Under the pieces are notes generated by a model that was not told the DNA's origin, ran no database searches, and saw nothing but the letters and a program-made list of their open reading frames with translations. This document shows, in pieces, positions 41,932 to 51,463 of a DNA stretch of 64,000 nt. This DNA comes from Sulfitobacter sp. OXR-159 (GTDB lineage Bacteria > Pseudomonadota > Alphaproteobacteria > Rhodobacterales > Rhodobacteraceae): NCBI RefSeq assembly GCF_034377145.1, contig NZ_CP139712.1:1-64000 (forward strand). Direction: 5' to 3'. Position 1 is the first letter of the stretch; every line of letters starts with the position of its first letter. The translations under genes and the position numbers were made by a program.

Positions 41932-42747
41932 GGTGTTGTCACGTTAACTCGCCGAATTTGCAAGTTGGCAAGCTGTTCGTTGATCAAGCGGCCTGTGCCG
42001 CGGATTTCCACGCCTCGAATGCTTCGAGCCGATGGTAGCGGATGGTGAGCGCAGAGCGGCGGCGGGCTGGGACAGAGAAACTATTGCGGGTTGCAGACTT
42101 CATAGATACGAAGCGTTGTAATCCACCCGGCGATCGGAAGCCTTGCATCACCCGCTCTCGTTTTCGGAAGGGCAAGTGGCTGTTTTCTGCGCGGTTATTG
42201 AGTCCCTTGTGTGACCAATGATCAAGGCCAGGCGCGACCTCGCGCTTTGCGGCACCATAGGAGCGCAGCTTGTCCGTAATGATCCTTTTTGGCACGAAGC
42301 CCCAACGTTTCATCAGCTTGACCAAAAGCCGCTTTGCGGCGCGCTTGTCTCGTCTCGATTGGAGAATTTCCTCAAGAACAAAGCCGTGTTGGTCGACCGC
42401 GCGCCAGAGCCAGTATGACCGACCCGCGATCTTCACAACGACTTCGTCCAGATGCCAGACATCGCCGGGGCGCGGCTGCCGTCGCTGTAGAACGTGGGCG
42501 ATCAGGGGGCCGAACTTGACGCTCCAGCGCCGGATTGTCTCATACGAAACGTCGACGCCACGTTCCAGCATCAGCTCTTCGACCTCGCGCAGGCTCAAGT
42601 TGAACCGGACGTAAAGCCAGACAATATGAGCGATGATCTGAGGCGGAAACCGGTGGCGTTTGTAGCTGATCTTTTGTGTCTGCATCGACACCGCCTACGC
42701 CCAGATCAATGAACCAGCAACCTCAGGACCGTTAATGTGACAACACC
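41932..42747 (-). mobile_element. IS6-family insertion sequence (IS26-like size)
   Basis: The 816-bp element is bounded by 17-bp inverted repeats, GGTGTTGTCACGTTAAC at 41932-41948 and its inverse at 42731-42747 (one mismatch). The flanking 8-mers (AAACCAAG and TCTTCTTC) differ, so there is no target duplication. This suggests that an IS6-mediated rearrangement joined the CDF/P450 region to the copper island. A 28-codon remnant (41831-41917) abuts the left side. Confidence 0.9.
41984..42691 (-). CDS. IS6-family transposase
   Basis: The 235-aa DDE transposase has the IS6 pattern: FPPQIIAHIVWLYVRFNLSL, VSYETIRRWSVKFG, WHLDEVVVKIAGRSYWLWRAVD (first Asp), IITDKLRSYGAA (second Asp) and NNRAENSHLPFRKRERVMQGF (Glu). 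It is complete and fills the element. Confidence 0.95.
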   Translation of the reverse strand: MSMQTQKISYKRHRFPPQIIAHIVWLYVRFNLSLREVEELMLERGVDVSYETIRRWSVKFGPLIAHVLQRRQPRPGDVWHLDEVVVKIAGRSYWLWRAVDQHGFVLEEILQSRRDKRAAKRLLVKLMKRWGFVPKRIITDKLRSYGAAKREVAPGLDHWSHKGLNNRAENSHLPFRKRERVMQGFRSPGGLQRFVSMKSATRNSFSVPARRRSALTIRYHRLEAFEAWKSAAQAA

Positions 42748-42800
42748 TCTTCTTCCTTCTCTCAATTGCTAAGCGTTCAACTAAGTCATCCGCATTTGGT

Positions 42801-42826
42801 TTCAATTTCCAGCGCTGGAAGGTTGG
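42801..42826. promoter_or_regulatory. CueR-type dyad upstream of scsB
   Basis: TTCCAGCGCTGGAA (42807-42820) followed by GGTT matches the core of copper-responsive MerR operators seen elsewhere in the window. The flanking -35 and -10 boxes are poor in both directions, so it may be a weakened site, perhaps damaged by the adjacent IS6 element. Confidence 0.5.
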
Positions 42827-42853
42827 AGGCCGCGGTTGCGATTGAAATGTTCA

Positions 42854-43039
42854 ATGAAGAAAAAAGCTTCTATTGGCCTTCCTGCTACGAACGCGGACTT
42901 CGTCGCGTTATTCTCGCAGCGGGATGGCTTCACAAACGACATTGTATCCGTTTGTAAAGTTGACCAACCGGGAGATGCAGCCATAGAGGTGCTTCGGATT
43001 TCGATCTCGGGACAAGGGTGGAAGCGAGCCAAAAGATGA
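42854..43039 (+). CDS. Small ORF coupled to scsB
   Basis: A 61-codon frame (starting MKKKASIGLPATNADFVALF) ends with a TGA that overlaps the scsB ATG at 43036. It has one Cys and no recognisable domain. The tight overlap suggests translational coupling, but a chance frame is possible. It follows the CueR-type dyad. Confidence 0.35.
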   Translation: MKKKASIGLPATNADFVALFSQRDGFTNDIVSVCKVDQPGDAAIEVLRISISGQGWKRAKR

Positions 43040-45129
43040 TGCGAACCACGTTGCGCCTATTCTTCCTTCTCATGGCTTGCCTTTGGGCCTCCATGGGCTT
43101 TGCTGCATCGAGCGATACCTACGAGAATTCAACAATCACGGCCCGGCTCATCTCCGTTGAAAATGGGGTCGCGGAAACCTCCAGAACCCTTTCCCTTGGC
43201 CTGGATGTCGAGCTGGCCGAGGGCTGGAAAGCCTATTGGCGTTCGCCCGGCGAGGTGGGTCTGCCGCCTGAAATTTCATGGGATGGATCGGAAAATCTGG
43301 TGAGCGCACAGATGCTCTGGCCCGCGCCTGAGCGCTTCACGGCATTCGGCATCGAGAATTTTGGCTACAAGACCCGTGTCGTCCTGCCCATTCAGGCAGT
43401 TCTCGAAACTGCGGGCCAGTCCGCAACATTGCAGGCGCGTGTTTCATTGCTGGCGTGCTCGACTGTCTGTGTGCCGCATGATTTCGATCTCGCACTGACA
43501 ATTCCGGCGGGCACCGGGATTGACGCGAAGGCGGCGGGCCTGATTTCGGAGTATGCCCAGCGGGTGCCGCTTGGTCCCGAAGAGAGCGACATCATTGTCG
43601 AAACGGCGGTGATCGCGGATGATGCGCTTTATGTGACGGCGCGCAGTGCGAATGCCTTTGTGAAGCCGGATATCTTTCCGGAACTGGGGCCGGAATTCAC
43701 CTTTGGCAAACCGGACATCCGAACCGATGATGCGGGAACAGCCCTTTGGGCCAAGCTGCCTCTTCTCGCGCAAGGGGAGGATCCGCCGCCCCTGCAACTG
43801 ACTTTGACCGATGGATCACGCGCGGTGACAGCGCAGCCCGCTTGGTCAGACCGCATCCCGGGTGCACCATTCGAGGTTATGGCGAACCTGCCGGATCTGA
43901 CGCAAATCCTGGCGATTGCGGCCTTTGCCTTTCTTGGCGGTCTGATCCTGAATGTCATGCCCTGTGTTCTGCCTGTCCTGTCCATCAAGCTGACATCGGT
44001 TCTCAATCATGGAAACAAGCCAGCGCACGAGGTCCGGAATGGGTTCCTGATGTCGGCGCTTGGCGTTCTGGTGTTCATGTGGGCCCTCGCCGCAATCATT
44101 CTGGTTCTGCAATCCGTCGGCGTCACCGTTGGATGGGGCCTGCAATTCCAAAGCCCTGTTTTCCTGACCGTCATGTTTCTGGTGCTTGCCGTGTTCTCTG
44201 CCAATCTGTTCGGGGTGTTCGAAGTTTCATTGCCCTCCGGGTTGCAGTCACGGCTGGCCAGATCAAGCGGTCGCGACGGGTATGGCGGAGATTTTGCAAC
44301 AGGCGCCTTCGCGGCGGTGCTGGCCACGCCCTGCTCGGCCCCGTTTTTGGGGACAGCGGTTGCCTTTGCCCTGTCCGGGCGCCCGATTGATGTCATTCTC
44401 GTTTTCACGGCTCTGGGGCTTGGGCTCTCCCTGCCCTATCTGGTTCTGGCGGGGAAGCCTGGTCTGGTCCGGTTGTTGCCCAGGCCGGGACGTTGGATGG
44501 TTGTCGTCAAATGGGTGCTTGCCGGTCTTCTGGCCGGGACCGCGATCTGGCTGCTCTGGGTACTGATAGGGGTGGCGGGTGGCCGGGTGGCCATGACCGT
44601 GCTGCTTATGACGAGCCTTTTCATTCTTCTCGCAACAATACGTTTGCCGGGCAGATTGACGCGCCCGACAGCGCTGGTGGTGGTTGCTGTTCTCAGCCTT
44701 CTGGTGCCGACGGCGCTGACAATCCCGCCGCAGACGAGAGCGGTGGGCCAGGACTGGGTCGCGTTCGATCGCTCCGAGATACCGAAACTGGTGTCGCAGG
44801 GAAAAACCGTCTTTGTCGACGTGACCGCAGACTGGTGCCTGACGTGCAAGGCCAACAAGACGCTGGTGCTGGACCGTGCGCCCGTGGTCGACCAACTGCG
44901 GGGTGATAATGTCGTTGCGATGCGGGCAGACTGGACTAGGCCCAGCACTGACATTTCCCGGTATCTGGAAAGCCACAACAGGTTTGGCATCCCGTTCAAC
45001 ATCGTCTACGGGCCAAACGCGCCAGACGGGATCATCCTGTCCGAGGTTCTGACGTCCGAAGCCGTTCTCGACGCGCTGAGCAGGGCTGCACTTGGCGACC
45101 CTGTGACCGCTTTGAAAACGGATGGTTAG
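43036..45129 (+). CDS. scsB: ScsB/DsbD-family thiol:disulfide reductant conduit
   Basis: The roughly 697-aa protein has a signal peptide (LRLFFLLMACLWASMGFAA), an N-terminal periplasmic domain with a Cys pair (CSTVC), an eight-span membrane domain with NVMPCVLPVLSIK and ATPCSAPFLGTAV, and a C-terminal thioredoxin domain with DWCLTCKANK. It moves electrons from cytoplasmic thioredoxin to periplasmic partners. The Scs version is linked to copper tolerance. A likely partner is the DsbA-type protein at 50250. Confidence 0.9.
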   Translation: MMRTTLRLFFLLMACLWASMGFAASSDTYENSTITARLISVENGVAETSRTLSLGLDVELAEGWKAYWRSPGEVGLPPEISWDGSENLVSAQMLWPAPERFTAFGIENFGYKTRVVLPIQAVLETAGQSATLQARVSLLACSTVCVPHDFDLALTIPAGTGIDAKAAGLISEYAQRVPLGPEESDIIVETAVIADDALYVTARSANAFVKPDIFPELGPEFTFGKPDIRTDDAGTALWAKLPLLAQGEDPPPLQLTLTDGSRAVTAQPAWSDRIPGAPFEVMANLPDLTQILAIAAFAFLGGLILNVMPCVLPVLSIKLTSVLNHGNKPAHEVRNGFLMSALGVLVFMWALAAIILVLQSVGVTVGWGLQFQSPVFLTVMFLVLAVFSANLFGVFEVSLPSGLQSRLARSSGRDGYGGDFATGAFAAVLATPCSAPFLGTAVAFALSGRPIDVILVFTALGLGLSLPYLVLAGKPGLVRLLPRPGRWMVVVKWVLAGLLAGTAIWLLWVLIGVAGGRVAMTVLLMTSLFILLATIRLPGRLTRPTALVVVAVLSLLVPTALTIPPQTRAVGQDWVAFDRSEIPKLVSQGKTVFVDVTADWCLTCKANKTLVLDRAPVVDQLRGDNVVAMRADWTRPSTDISRYLESHNRFGIPFNIVYGPNAPDGIILSEVLTSEAVLDALSRAALGDPVTALKTDG

Positions 45130-45131
45130 GC

Positions 45132-45900
45132 CTAAAAGAGGCCCATCGCACGCGCCGACATCCAGACGCCCATGAATATCATCATCAGGTTTTCGGTCAG
45201 GGACACGAAACCCAGCGGCACGTTTGAACCGCCGCCCACGCAGGCGCACTTGATCTCGCGCTTATCGATGTAGACGGCCTTGAAAACTGAAGCCGCTCCG
45301 ACCGTACCGATGAACAGTGCAACAGGCGCGCTGATCCAGACCAAGGCACCGGCGACCATGAGAATACCGGCAAGTGCTTCGCCGAAGGGATAGACATAGC
45401 CATAGCGCACCCATTTCTGGGCAAGCAGATCGTAGTTCAGAAACATCGTGGAAAACGTCTCGACGTCCTGCAGTTTTTGAACAGCAAGAAAGCTCATCGA
45501 GATCGCGATGAACCACTCGAATGCCCGCAGCGTCAGGATCGAACCGTAAAACGCCCAACTGAGACCAAGCGCCATAAGGAATGCGACCGCGAATATCGCA
45601 ATGACGGGTTGATAAGTCGTCTCGTCGTCATCCTTTACGTCCTGGCCGAAAAATTCCCTCAGCGCGTCATAGCCACCAATTCTTTCATTGCCGATAAAGG
45701 TCTGCGGAGTCGTTTCGACACCGTGTTCTTCCATGAAAGCATCCGTTTCCTCGCGGGTGTTCAGAGGCCGGTCCTCAATCGAATACCCCTCCCGCTCAAG
45801 CAGGTCCTTCGATTTTCAGCCCATAGGGACAAACATGCTCCTCCATCACCATTCGGTACAAAACCGCCGTCTTCGGGGTGGATTTTGCCTCTCTCGTCAT
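45132..45900 (-). pseudogene. Glutaredoxin-MauE/DoxX-like fusion gene with a +1 frameshift
   Basis: From the ATG at 45900 the frame reads MTREAKSTPKTAVLYRMVME and HVCPYGLK, then goes out of frame at a run of four A (plus-strand TTTT at 45813-45816). Removing one base restores SKDLLEREGYSIEDRPLN and continues into the long frame (TPQTFIGNERIGGYDALREF, then four membrane spans with KCACVGGG). Intact, this is a glutaredoxin domain fused to a MauE-like redox membrane domain. It is either a real single-base lesion or a homopolymer error. Confidence 0.8.
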
Positions 45901-45920
45901 GACGCGTTCCTTTAAATCCT

Positions 45921-46871
45921 TTAACCGTTGCAGGTCCAATACCCGGTAAATCCGACAGTCAGAGGCGTCTCTCCCGTCAATTCAAACAGCAGGGTGGCGT
46001 CTTCACCGTCCGCGTCACCCGGCGCCAGCGTGAATTGGCCACCATCGGCAGACAGGACGCCACCGGACGTCACTGTGTCTTGCGACGTGAAGTTGACCAG
46101 CGATCCGGATATCTTGGCGACGCCGTTCCCCGCCCCGTCCGTGACCAGAATGGGATCGGCGTTCACGGCGCGAATGAAACGGCATTGTCCGTCGGACCCC
46201 AGTGCGCGTGTTATTTCTTCGGCTTTGAGCGGTGCAGGACGGATTCCGGCAATCACCGGGGTTGCAATCGCTTCTTGAAGCCCCTCCATTTCAGCCGGAC
46301 CGTCCGCTTCACCAAGTGGCCATTCAGGACCGGCTTCGCCATTTGCCTCAATGTCATCTATGAGGAAACGCATTTCGGAAATTTCGCGGTTTTGCGCCGT
46401 CACAATTTCCGAAGCCAGCGCCTCGACCCTTGGATCTGTCAGCTCGGCCCGTTCGCTTGTCATGATCGCAATGGAGTGGTGCGGAATCATCGCGCTCATC
46501 CAGCTTTCGTCCTGAATGGTCTCCTGGCTTCTCACGAGCCAGAGCGCGCCGGCGAACATCACGACAGACCCGAGAATGATCGCGGCGTTGACGCCCTTGT
46601 TCTTGTACATGTTCAACATGAAAAGGAGCATCACGGTCGCCATCGTCGCGCCCATGATGAACGTCATGTAAAATCGGGTTTCGCTCCAGTAGACATGTTC
46701 GAAGGAGTACGAGTTGATGTACATCAGGCCGAACATGATCGCAGTCGATGTGCCGACCATCGCCAGAAACCGGCCATAGGATGAACCTGAATGGCCTCCC
46801 GAATGTGCTGCACCTTCACTTGAACGGGTGTCGGACCCGCCACGAGATTTCCCGATCGCATCTTCAGACAT
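45921..46871 (-). CDS. DUF305 membrane-anchored copper-region protein
   Basis: The 316-aa protein has three N-terminal spans (about 34-115), a DUF305-type domain with SAMIPHHSIAIMTSERAELT (HH and Met residues suit copper) and a beta-rich C-terminal domain with two Cys (QCRF and WTCNG) that may form a disulfide. DUF305 proteins are common in copper islands. Its promoter region contains a CueR-type dyad (46911-46935). Confidence 0.85.
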   Translation of the reverse strand: MSEDAIGKSRGGSDTRSSEGAAHSGGHSGSSYGRFLAMVGTSTAIMFGLMYINSYSFEHVYWSETRFYMTFIMGATMATVMLLFMLNMYKNKGVNAAIILGSVVMFAGALWLVRSQETIQDESWMSAMIPHHSIAIMTSERAELTDPRVEALASEIVTAQNREISEMRFLIDDIEANGEAGPEWPLGEADGPAEMEGLQEAIATPVIAGIRPAPLKAEEITRALGSDGQCRFIRAVNADPILVTDGAGNGVAKISGSLVNFTSQDTVTSGGVLSADGGQFTLAPGDADGEDATLLFELTGETPLTVGFTGYWTCNG

Positions 46872-46910
46872 CTGATCTCTCCATCATGGATTCTATTTGT
46901 GGAGGAACAA

Positions 46911-46935
46911 CATTCCAGCGCTGGAGGGTTTCAAG
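46911..46935 (-). promoter_or_regulatory. CueR-type operator/promoter upstream of the DUF305 gene
   Basis: On the minus strand, TTGAAA is followed by the dyad CCCTCCAGCGCTGGAATG. The core CCAGCGCTGG matches the sites at 42807 and, with variation, 49937. It should be bound by the CueR encoded at 46991. Confidence 0.7.
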
Positions 46936-46990
46936 ACGATATATCGAAACGGCATGAAACCCCATAAATGTCTGGCCCAGGCATCGTGCG

Positions 46991-47380
46991 TTACGGGTCT
47001 TTGGCCAGATCTTTCAGGATTGGACAATCGGGGCGGTGATCGCCCTGGCAGGCGTCAACGAGGTGAGCCAGGGTCTCTCGCATCGACTTGAGCTGGGCGA
47101 TTTTTTCGTCAACGGCGGCCAGATGCTCTTGAGCGACAGCCTTGACCTGTGCACTTTCCCGCGTCTCATCTTCATAGAGATCAAGCAGCGTGCGGCAGTC
47201 TTCGATCGAGAACCCGAACGTCCTGGCGCGACCGAGAAATGCGAGCTTGTGGATGTCGCTGTCGCGAAAGGCGCGATAGCCGTTGTCGCTGCGCAAAGGC
47301 CGGACAAGGCCGATGTCTTCGTAGTAGCGGATTGTCTTCGCTGGCAAACCCGCGCGTTCTGATACTTCTCCGATGTTCAC
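46991..47380 (-). CDS. cueR: CueR, copper-responsive MerR-family activator
   Basis: The 129-aa regulator has the MerR helix-turn-helix (NIGEVSERAGLPAKTIRYYE, IGLVRPLRSDNGYR), the dimerisation helix, and the C-terminal metal loop ACQGDHRPDC, whose two Cys are spaced by seven residues as in copper-sensing CueR. It lies 9 bp after copA on the same strand and is probably cotranscribed. CueR-type dyads stand before copA, copZ, the DUF305 gene and near scsB. Confidence 0.92.
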   Translation of the reverse strand: MNIGEVSERAGLPAKTIRYYEDIGLVRPLRSDNGYRAFRDSDIHKLAFLGRARTFGFSIEDCRTLLDLYEDETRESAQVKAVAQEHLAAVDEKIAQLKSMRETLAHLVDACQGDHRPDCPILKDLAKDP

Positions 47381-47389
47381 ACCTGTCTC

Positions 47390-49900
47390 CTATTCTGCGG
47401 GCTGCGTTGCGAATTTCGTCTCCGCGTCGTGGGGCGGATCCTGTTCCGACATCGTCGCCTTGATCCGTCGCAGCCGCAGCGCGTTGGTCAGAACCGACAC
47501 GGAGGACAGCGCCATGGCCCCGGCGGCAAACACCGGCGACAGGAGCAATCCAAAGGCCGGGTAAAGCGCGCCCGCCGCCACAGGGATCAGCGCGACGTTA
47601 TAGCCAAAGGCCCAGATAAGGTTCTGCCGTATGTTGCGCATGGTCTTGCGCGACACGTCGATGGCATTCACCACGCCGCGCAGGTCGCCCGACATCAACA
47701 CCACGTCGGCGCTTTCGATTGCGACATCCGTGCCGGTTCCGATGGCGATGCCGACATCGGCATGGGCCAGCGCTGGCGCGTCGTTGATGCCGTCTCCGAC
47801 AAAGGCGATCTTGCTGTTCCCTTGCCGCAATTCGTCCAGGGCGGCGACTTTTCCATCCGGCAACACCCCTGCAATGACATGGTCGATCCCGACCTCGCGG
47901 GCGATGGCATCTGCCGTGGCCTTCTTGTCTCCGGTGATCATCGCGACCTTGATCCCTCGATCATGCAGAGCTGCGATCACTTCGGCGCTGGAGGATTTGA
48001 CCGGGTCTGCCACGGCAATCACGGCCGCCAGGGATCCGTCCACCGCAGCATAAAGCGCGGTGCGTCCCTTTTCGGCCAAGGCCCTTTCGCGGTCTTCCAG
48101 CGGGCTGGTGTCAATGCCCTGCTGCACCATGAAGCGATCCGCACCGACATGAACCTTGCGGCCCTGGACAAGCGCCTCGACACCGTAGCCGGTCACGGAC
48201 CGGAATTCCGTCGCATCGGGCCAGGACAGGCCTTCGCTCTTTGCGGACTGCACAATGGCCTCTGCCACCGGGTGCTCAGACTGCGCCTCGACAGATGCGA
48301 TGAGGGCGAGTGTCTCTGCCCGGTCAAAGCCGTCGGCCGTGATGAGGTCTGTCAAACTGGGTTGCCCTTGCGTGACCGTCCCGGTCTTGTCCAATGCGAC
48401 AACGCCAACTTCATCCAGATGTTGCAGCGCATCTCCCTTGCGGAAGAACACCCCCATCTCAGCCGCGCGTCCTGTCCCCACCATGATCGAGGTGGGCGTG
48501 GCCAACCCCATGGCGCAGGGGCACGCAATGATCAGAACGGAGACACCCGCCACAAGCGCAAAGGTCAGAGCCGGATCGGGACCGACCAGCAGCCAGACAA
48601 CCACAGTCGCAAGCGCCAGAACCAGAACGGCAGGCACGAACCACATGGTCACGCGATCCACTAGGCCTTGGATCGGCAGCTTGGCCCCCTGAGCATCTTC
48701 GACCATGCGGATAATCTGCGCCAGCGTGGTATCCGCCCCGACTCGCGTCGCCGTTATGGTCAGGCTCCCGGTGCCGTTCACCGTGCCGCCGGTCACCGGT
48801 TCGCCAGCAGCCTTTGGCACGGCGAGGGGTTCACCGGTGATCATGCTTTCATCGACGTTGCTTGATCCTTCTGTGACCTCGCCATCGACAGGCAGCCTTT
48901 CACCGGGACGCACGAGGATCTGATCGCCGATCCGCAGTTCCTTGATGTCAACCTCGGTCGCCTGCCCGTCACGCAGGACCCTGGCTGTCTTTGCCTGCAG
49001 ACCAAGAAGGGCCTGAATGGCTGCACCGGTCTTGCCCTTGGCCCGCGCTTCAAGCCAGCGACCCAACAAGATCAGAACGACAATAACCGCCGCTGCTTCG
49101 AAATAGACGGCGCGCACACCGTCAGGCAGCACCTGAGGCAGGAAGGTCGCGACTACGGAATAAGTCCACGCCGCCCCGGTTCCCAGTGCGACAAGGCTGT
49201 TCATATCCGGGGCACGCTTGATCAACGCCGGAATGCCCTTCGCAAAGAACCCCCAACCCGGTCCGAAAAGAACCACCGTGGCAAGCGCGAATTGGATCAG
49301 CCATGACGTTTGAATGCCGATTGTGCTCTCAATCAGGCCCTCAAAGCCGGGTATGGTATGTTTTCCCATTTCCAGAACGAACACCGGCACGGTCAGGATC
49401 GCGGCAAGGATGACACGGCGCGCCAGCGCGTCGGCTTCTTCTGCCTTGCGGTCCGATCGGTCCTCGTGCGCATCGCTCTGCGCAATCTCGGCCGGGTACC
49501 CCGCCTCCGTACTGATCCGGGCAATCTTTTCCGGGGTGATGGCATCTGGCAGATACTCTACCACAGCCGTTTCGGTTGCCAGATTGACCGCCGCATTCAA
49601 TACGCCGGGTGTCCGTACAAGCGCCTTTTCAACCCGACCGACACAGGACGCGCAGGACATGGCGTCTACGTTCAATGTTACGCGCCCCGTCCGTGCCGGG
49701 TATCCGGCGTTCGAGAGGGCCGTGACCGCCACGCCCGTGGTGGCCGGATTATCCATCTGAAATTGAGCCGTTTCGTTCACAAGGTTGACACTGACGTTCG
49801 AAAGGCCCGGAACCTCGTTCAAAGCCTTCTCAACCCTGCCCACACAAGACGCACAGTTCATGCCGGAAACGGATAGACGTATCGTATTGGGGTCGGTCAT
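47390..49900 (-). CDS. copA: CopA, Cu(I)-exporting P1B-type ATPase
   Basis: The 836-aa pump has two N-terminal HMA domains ([15 protein letters not shown] and [15 protein letters not shown], both CxxC), eight spans, the membrane metal site CPC ([15 protein letters not shown]), the phosphorylation motif DKTGTVTQG and the hinge [10 protein letters not shown]. It exports Cu(I) from the cytoplasm to the periplasm, where the multicopper oxidase can oxidise it. A CueR-type promoter precedes it. The divergent gene is copZ. Confidence 0.96.
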   Translation of the reverse strand: MTDPNTIRLSVSGMNCASCVGRVEKALNEVPGLSNVSVNLVNETAQFQMDNPATTGVAVTALSNAGYPARTGRVTLNVDAMSCASCVGRVEKALVRTPGVLNAAVNLATETAVVEYLPDAITPEKIARISTEAGYPAEIAQSDAHEDRSDRKAEEADALARRVILAAILTVPVFVLEMGKHTIPGFEGLIESTIGIQTSWLIQFALATVVLFGPGWGFFAKGIPALIKRAPDMNSLVALGTGAAWTYSVVATFLPQVLPDGVRAVYFEAAAVIVVLILLGRWLEARAKGKTGAAIQALLGLQAKTARVLRDGQATEVDIKELRIGDQILVRPGERLPVDGEVTEGSSNVDESMITGEPLAVPKAAGEPVTGGTVNGTGSLTITATRVGADTTLAQIIRMVEDAQGAKLPIQGLVDRVTMWFVPAVLVLALATVVVWLLVGPDPALTFALVAGVSVLIIACPCAMGLATPTSIMVGTGRAAEMGVFFRKGDALQHLDEVGVVALDKTGTVTQGQPSLTDLITADGFDRAETLALIASVEAQSEHPVAEAIVQSAKSEGLSWPDATEFRSVTGYGVEALVQGRKVHVGADRFMVQQGIDTSPLEDRERALAEKGRTALYAAVDGSLAAVIAVADPVKSSSAEVIAALHDRGIKVAMITGDKKATADAIAREVGIDHVIAGVLPDGKVAALDELRQGNSKIAFVGDGINDAPALAHADVGIAIGTGTDVAIESADVVLMSGDLRGVVNAIDVSRKTMRNIRQNLIWAFGYNVALIPVAAGALYPAFGLLLSPVFAAGAMALSSVSVLTNALRLRRIKATMSEQDPPHDAETKFATQPAE

Positions 49901-49928
49901 GAGGGCCTCCTCGGTTGAACTTACCCTG

Positions 49929-49958
49929 ATATAGGGCTTCCAGTTGCTGGAAGCTCAA
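49929..49958 (-). promoter_or_regulatory. CueR-dependent promoter of copA
   Basis: On the minus strand: -35 TTGAGC (49958-49953), the perfect dyad CTTCCAGCAACTGGAAG (49937-49953), and -10 CTATAT (49934-49929), with an overlong spacer typical of MerR-family control. It is the best CueR site in the window. Confidence 0.88.
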
Positions 49959-49987
49959 GAGAGTATCTAATTTTTTTTGATATTTGC

Positions 49988-50018
49988 TTGACCTTCCTCC
50001 CGATGGAACGACCAAGTC
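49988..50018 (+). promoter_or_regulatory. CueR-type promoter of copZ
   Basis: TTGACC (49988-49993) is followed by TTCC, seven bases and GGAA, then ACCAAGTCT as a possible -10 region. It faces away from the copA promoter, so copper should induce both genes. Confidence 0.65.
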
Positions 50019-50046
50019 TGAGGTTGTACCAAAAATGGAGGCCTTC

Positions 50047-50241
50047 ATGATTTTTTCCGTCCCGAAAATGAGCTGTGGACACTGCACATCCGCTATAGAA
50101 AGCGGCATCAAGGCAAAGGATCCATCAGCCGTTGTCACGGCCGATCTGGACCTTCGCCTTGTCACTGTCCAAAGCACATTGGAACAGGCGACCGTGCGGC
50201 AAGCCATCGCTGACGCTGGCTACGACGCTTCAGCCGCGTAG
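50047..50241 (+). CDS. copZ: CopZ-like copper chaperone (single HMA domain)
   Basis: The 64-aa protein is one heavy-metal-associated domain with KMSCGHCTSAIESG (CxxC) and a C-terminal IADAGYDAS. It would carry Cu(I) in the cytoplasm to CopA or CueR. I chose the ATG at 50047 because GGAGG lies 5 bases before it. An in-frame ATG at 50035 would add four residues. Confidence 0.88.
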   Translation: MIFSVPKMSCGHCTSAIESGIKAKDPSAVVTADLDLRLVTVQSTLEQATVRQAIADAGYDASAA

Positions 50242-50249
50242 GATTGTCC

Positions 50250-50969
50250 TTATTCGGCGGCCCGTGCCTGATCGACAAGCTCGATCATCTGGTCCGCCTG
50301 GATCAGGCCCGGCGCAAGACTGTCGCCGATCACAAATGAAGGTGTGCCACTGAACCCCAGAGATTGCGCAAGCCGCATGGAAGTCTGTATGTGTTCTTCG
50401 ATTTCCGGTCCGTTCATGTCGCGACGCAACTGTGCAACATCGAGGCCGATGTCTTCCGCAGTGCGGAGAATCGATGCTTCCTCTGCGCGTTCCTTCAGTT
50501 GCATCATGGCCCAATGAAACTCTTCATATTTGCCCTGGTTTCGGGACGCCAGCGCCGCGCGGGCGGCAAAAACCGACCCGTCCCCCAGAATGGGCCATTC
50601 CCGGTAAACGACCCTGACGTTGGGATCAGCAGCGAGCAGGGCCTCCATTTCAGGTTTAACCCGGCGGCAATAGGGGCAGTTGTAGTCGAAGAATTCGACA
50701 ACCGTGACATCGCCATCCGGATTGCCCAGAACGGGCGCATTGGGATCATTTTCAAGCGTGGCTTTTTCCGTATCGAAAACCTGCGCTGCGGCTTGCGCCT
50801 GCAACGCCTGCTGTTGCTGTTCGAACAACTGCGCGGCCTCGAACACGATGCCCGGATTCTCGCGGATGGCTTCCAGCACCAGTTCCTTGATCCGGTCTTC
50901 GTCCATGCCGTCTGCAATCGCAGCGATCGGAAGCATTAACAGTGCGGTGGTAGCCAAGAATCTTTTCAT
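50250..50969 (-). CDS. DsbA-family periplasmic thiol:disulfide protein (ScsC-like)
   Basis: The 239-aa protein has a signal peptide ([19 protein letters not shown]), an N-terminal helical extension rich in Gln (about 45-62, which in related proteins mediates oligomerisation), and a DsbA thioredoxin fold with the active site NCPYCRR and cis-Pro loop SGTPSF. It is the last gene of the long copper/cytochrome operon. With ScsB reducing it, it could act as a disulfide isomerase that repairs copper-induced wrong disulfides. Confidence 0.9.
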   Translation of the reverse strand: MKRFLATTALLMLPIAAIADGMDEDRIKELVLEAIRENPGIVFEAAQLFEQQQQALQAQAAAQVFDTEKATLENDPNAPVLGNPDGDVTVVEFFDYNCPYCRRVKPEMEALLAADPNVRVVYREWPILGDGSVFAARAALASRNQGKYEEFHWAMMQLKERAEEASILRTAEDIGLDVAQLRRDMNGPEIEEHIQTSMRLAQSLGFSGTPSFVIGDSLAPGLIQADQMIELVDQARAAE

Positions 50970-51463
50970 TATCCGTCTCCTTGTGAGGCAATATCCTGGG
51001 CCGTGCGCTCGGCTTGCGTGGCGCGTTCACGCTCCGGCCATGTTGACTTGATGTATGCGAGGATGTCCCAGATTTCCCCGTCGCTCAGTTGGTCGCCGAA
51101 ACCGGGCATGCCGCTGTTGAAGTCAACGCCTTGCGCCGCGAGAACCTCGGCGCCCCCCAGCTTGGTGTAGGCGAACAGCATGCTGTCCGCGTGGTGCCAA
51201 GTGTGGCCGCTTGCATCATGCGGCGGTGCGGGCAGGCTTCCGTCATCACGCGGACTGCGCCAGTTTTCTTCACCTTCCAGATTTGCGCCATGGCACGCGG
51301 CGCAATTTTCGGCATAGAGGACTTCGCCCGCGGCCACATCGGCTGAGGAGTTGATGAGGTTTTCCGCCGTATGGTCGGTTCCGCCGGACCGGGTCCACAG
51401 GAATATGGTAGCCACCGCAACGGTAACTACGCCCAACGCAAGATAGACGGATCGCGGGGTCAT
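50969..51463 (-). CDS. Membrane-anchored mono-heme cytochrome c
   Basis: The 164-aa protein has an N-terminal anchor ([19 protein letters not shown]) and one class I heme site [13 protein letters not shown], with [11 protein letters not shown] supplying the axial Met. It is sandwiched by overlaps: its start overlaps the multicopper oxidase stop by four bases, and its stop overlaps the dsbA-like start by one. It probably takes electrons from the oxidase reaction or passes them to a terminal oxidase. Confidence 0.88.
   Translation of the reverse strand: MTPRSVYLALGVVTVAVATIFLWTRSGGTDHTAENLINSSADVAAGEVLYAENCAACHGANLEGEENWRSPRDDGSLPAPPHDASGHTWHHADSMLFAYTKLGGAEVLAAQGVDFNSGMPGFGDQLSDGEIWDILAYIKSTWPERERATQAERTAQDIASQGDG

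Noticed and set aside
41924..42755. An 8-bp target duplication around the IS6 element
   Set aside because: The flanking 8-mers AAACCAAG and TCTTCTTC do not match.
47429..48664. A 411-codon plus-strand frame opposite copA
   Set aside because: copA has all P-type ATPase motifs on the minus strand; the plus-strand frame is a shadow.
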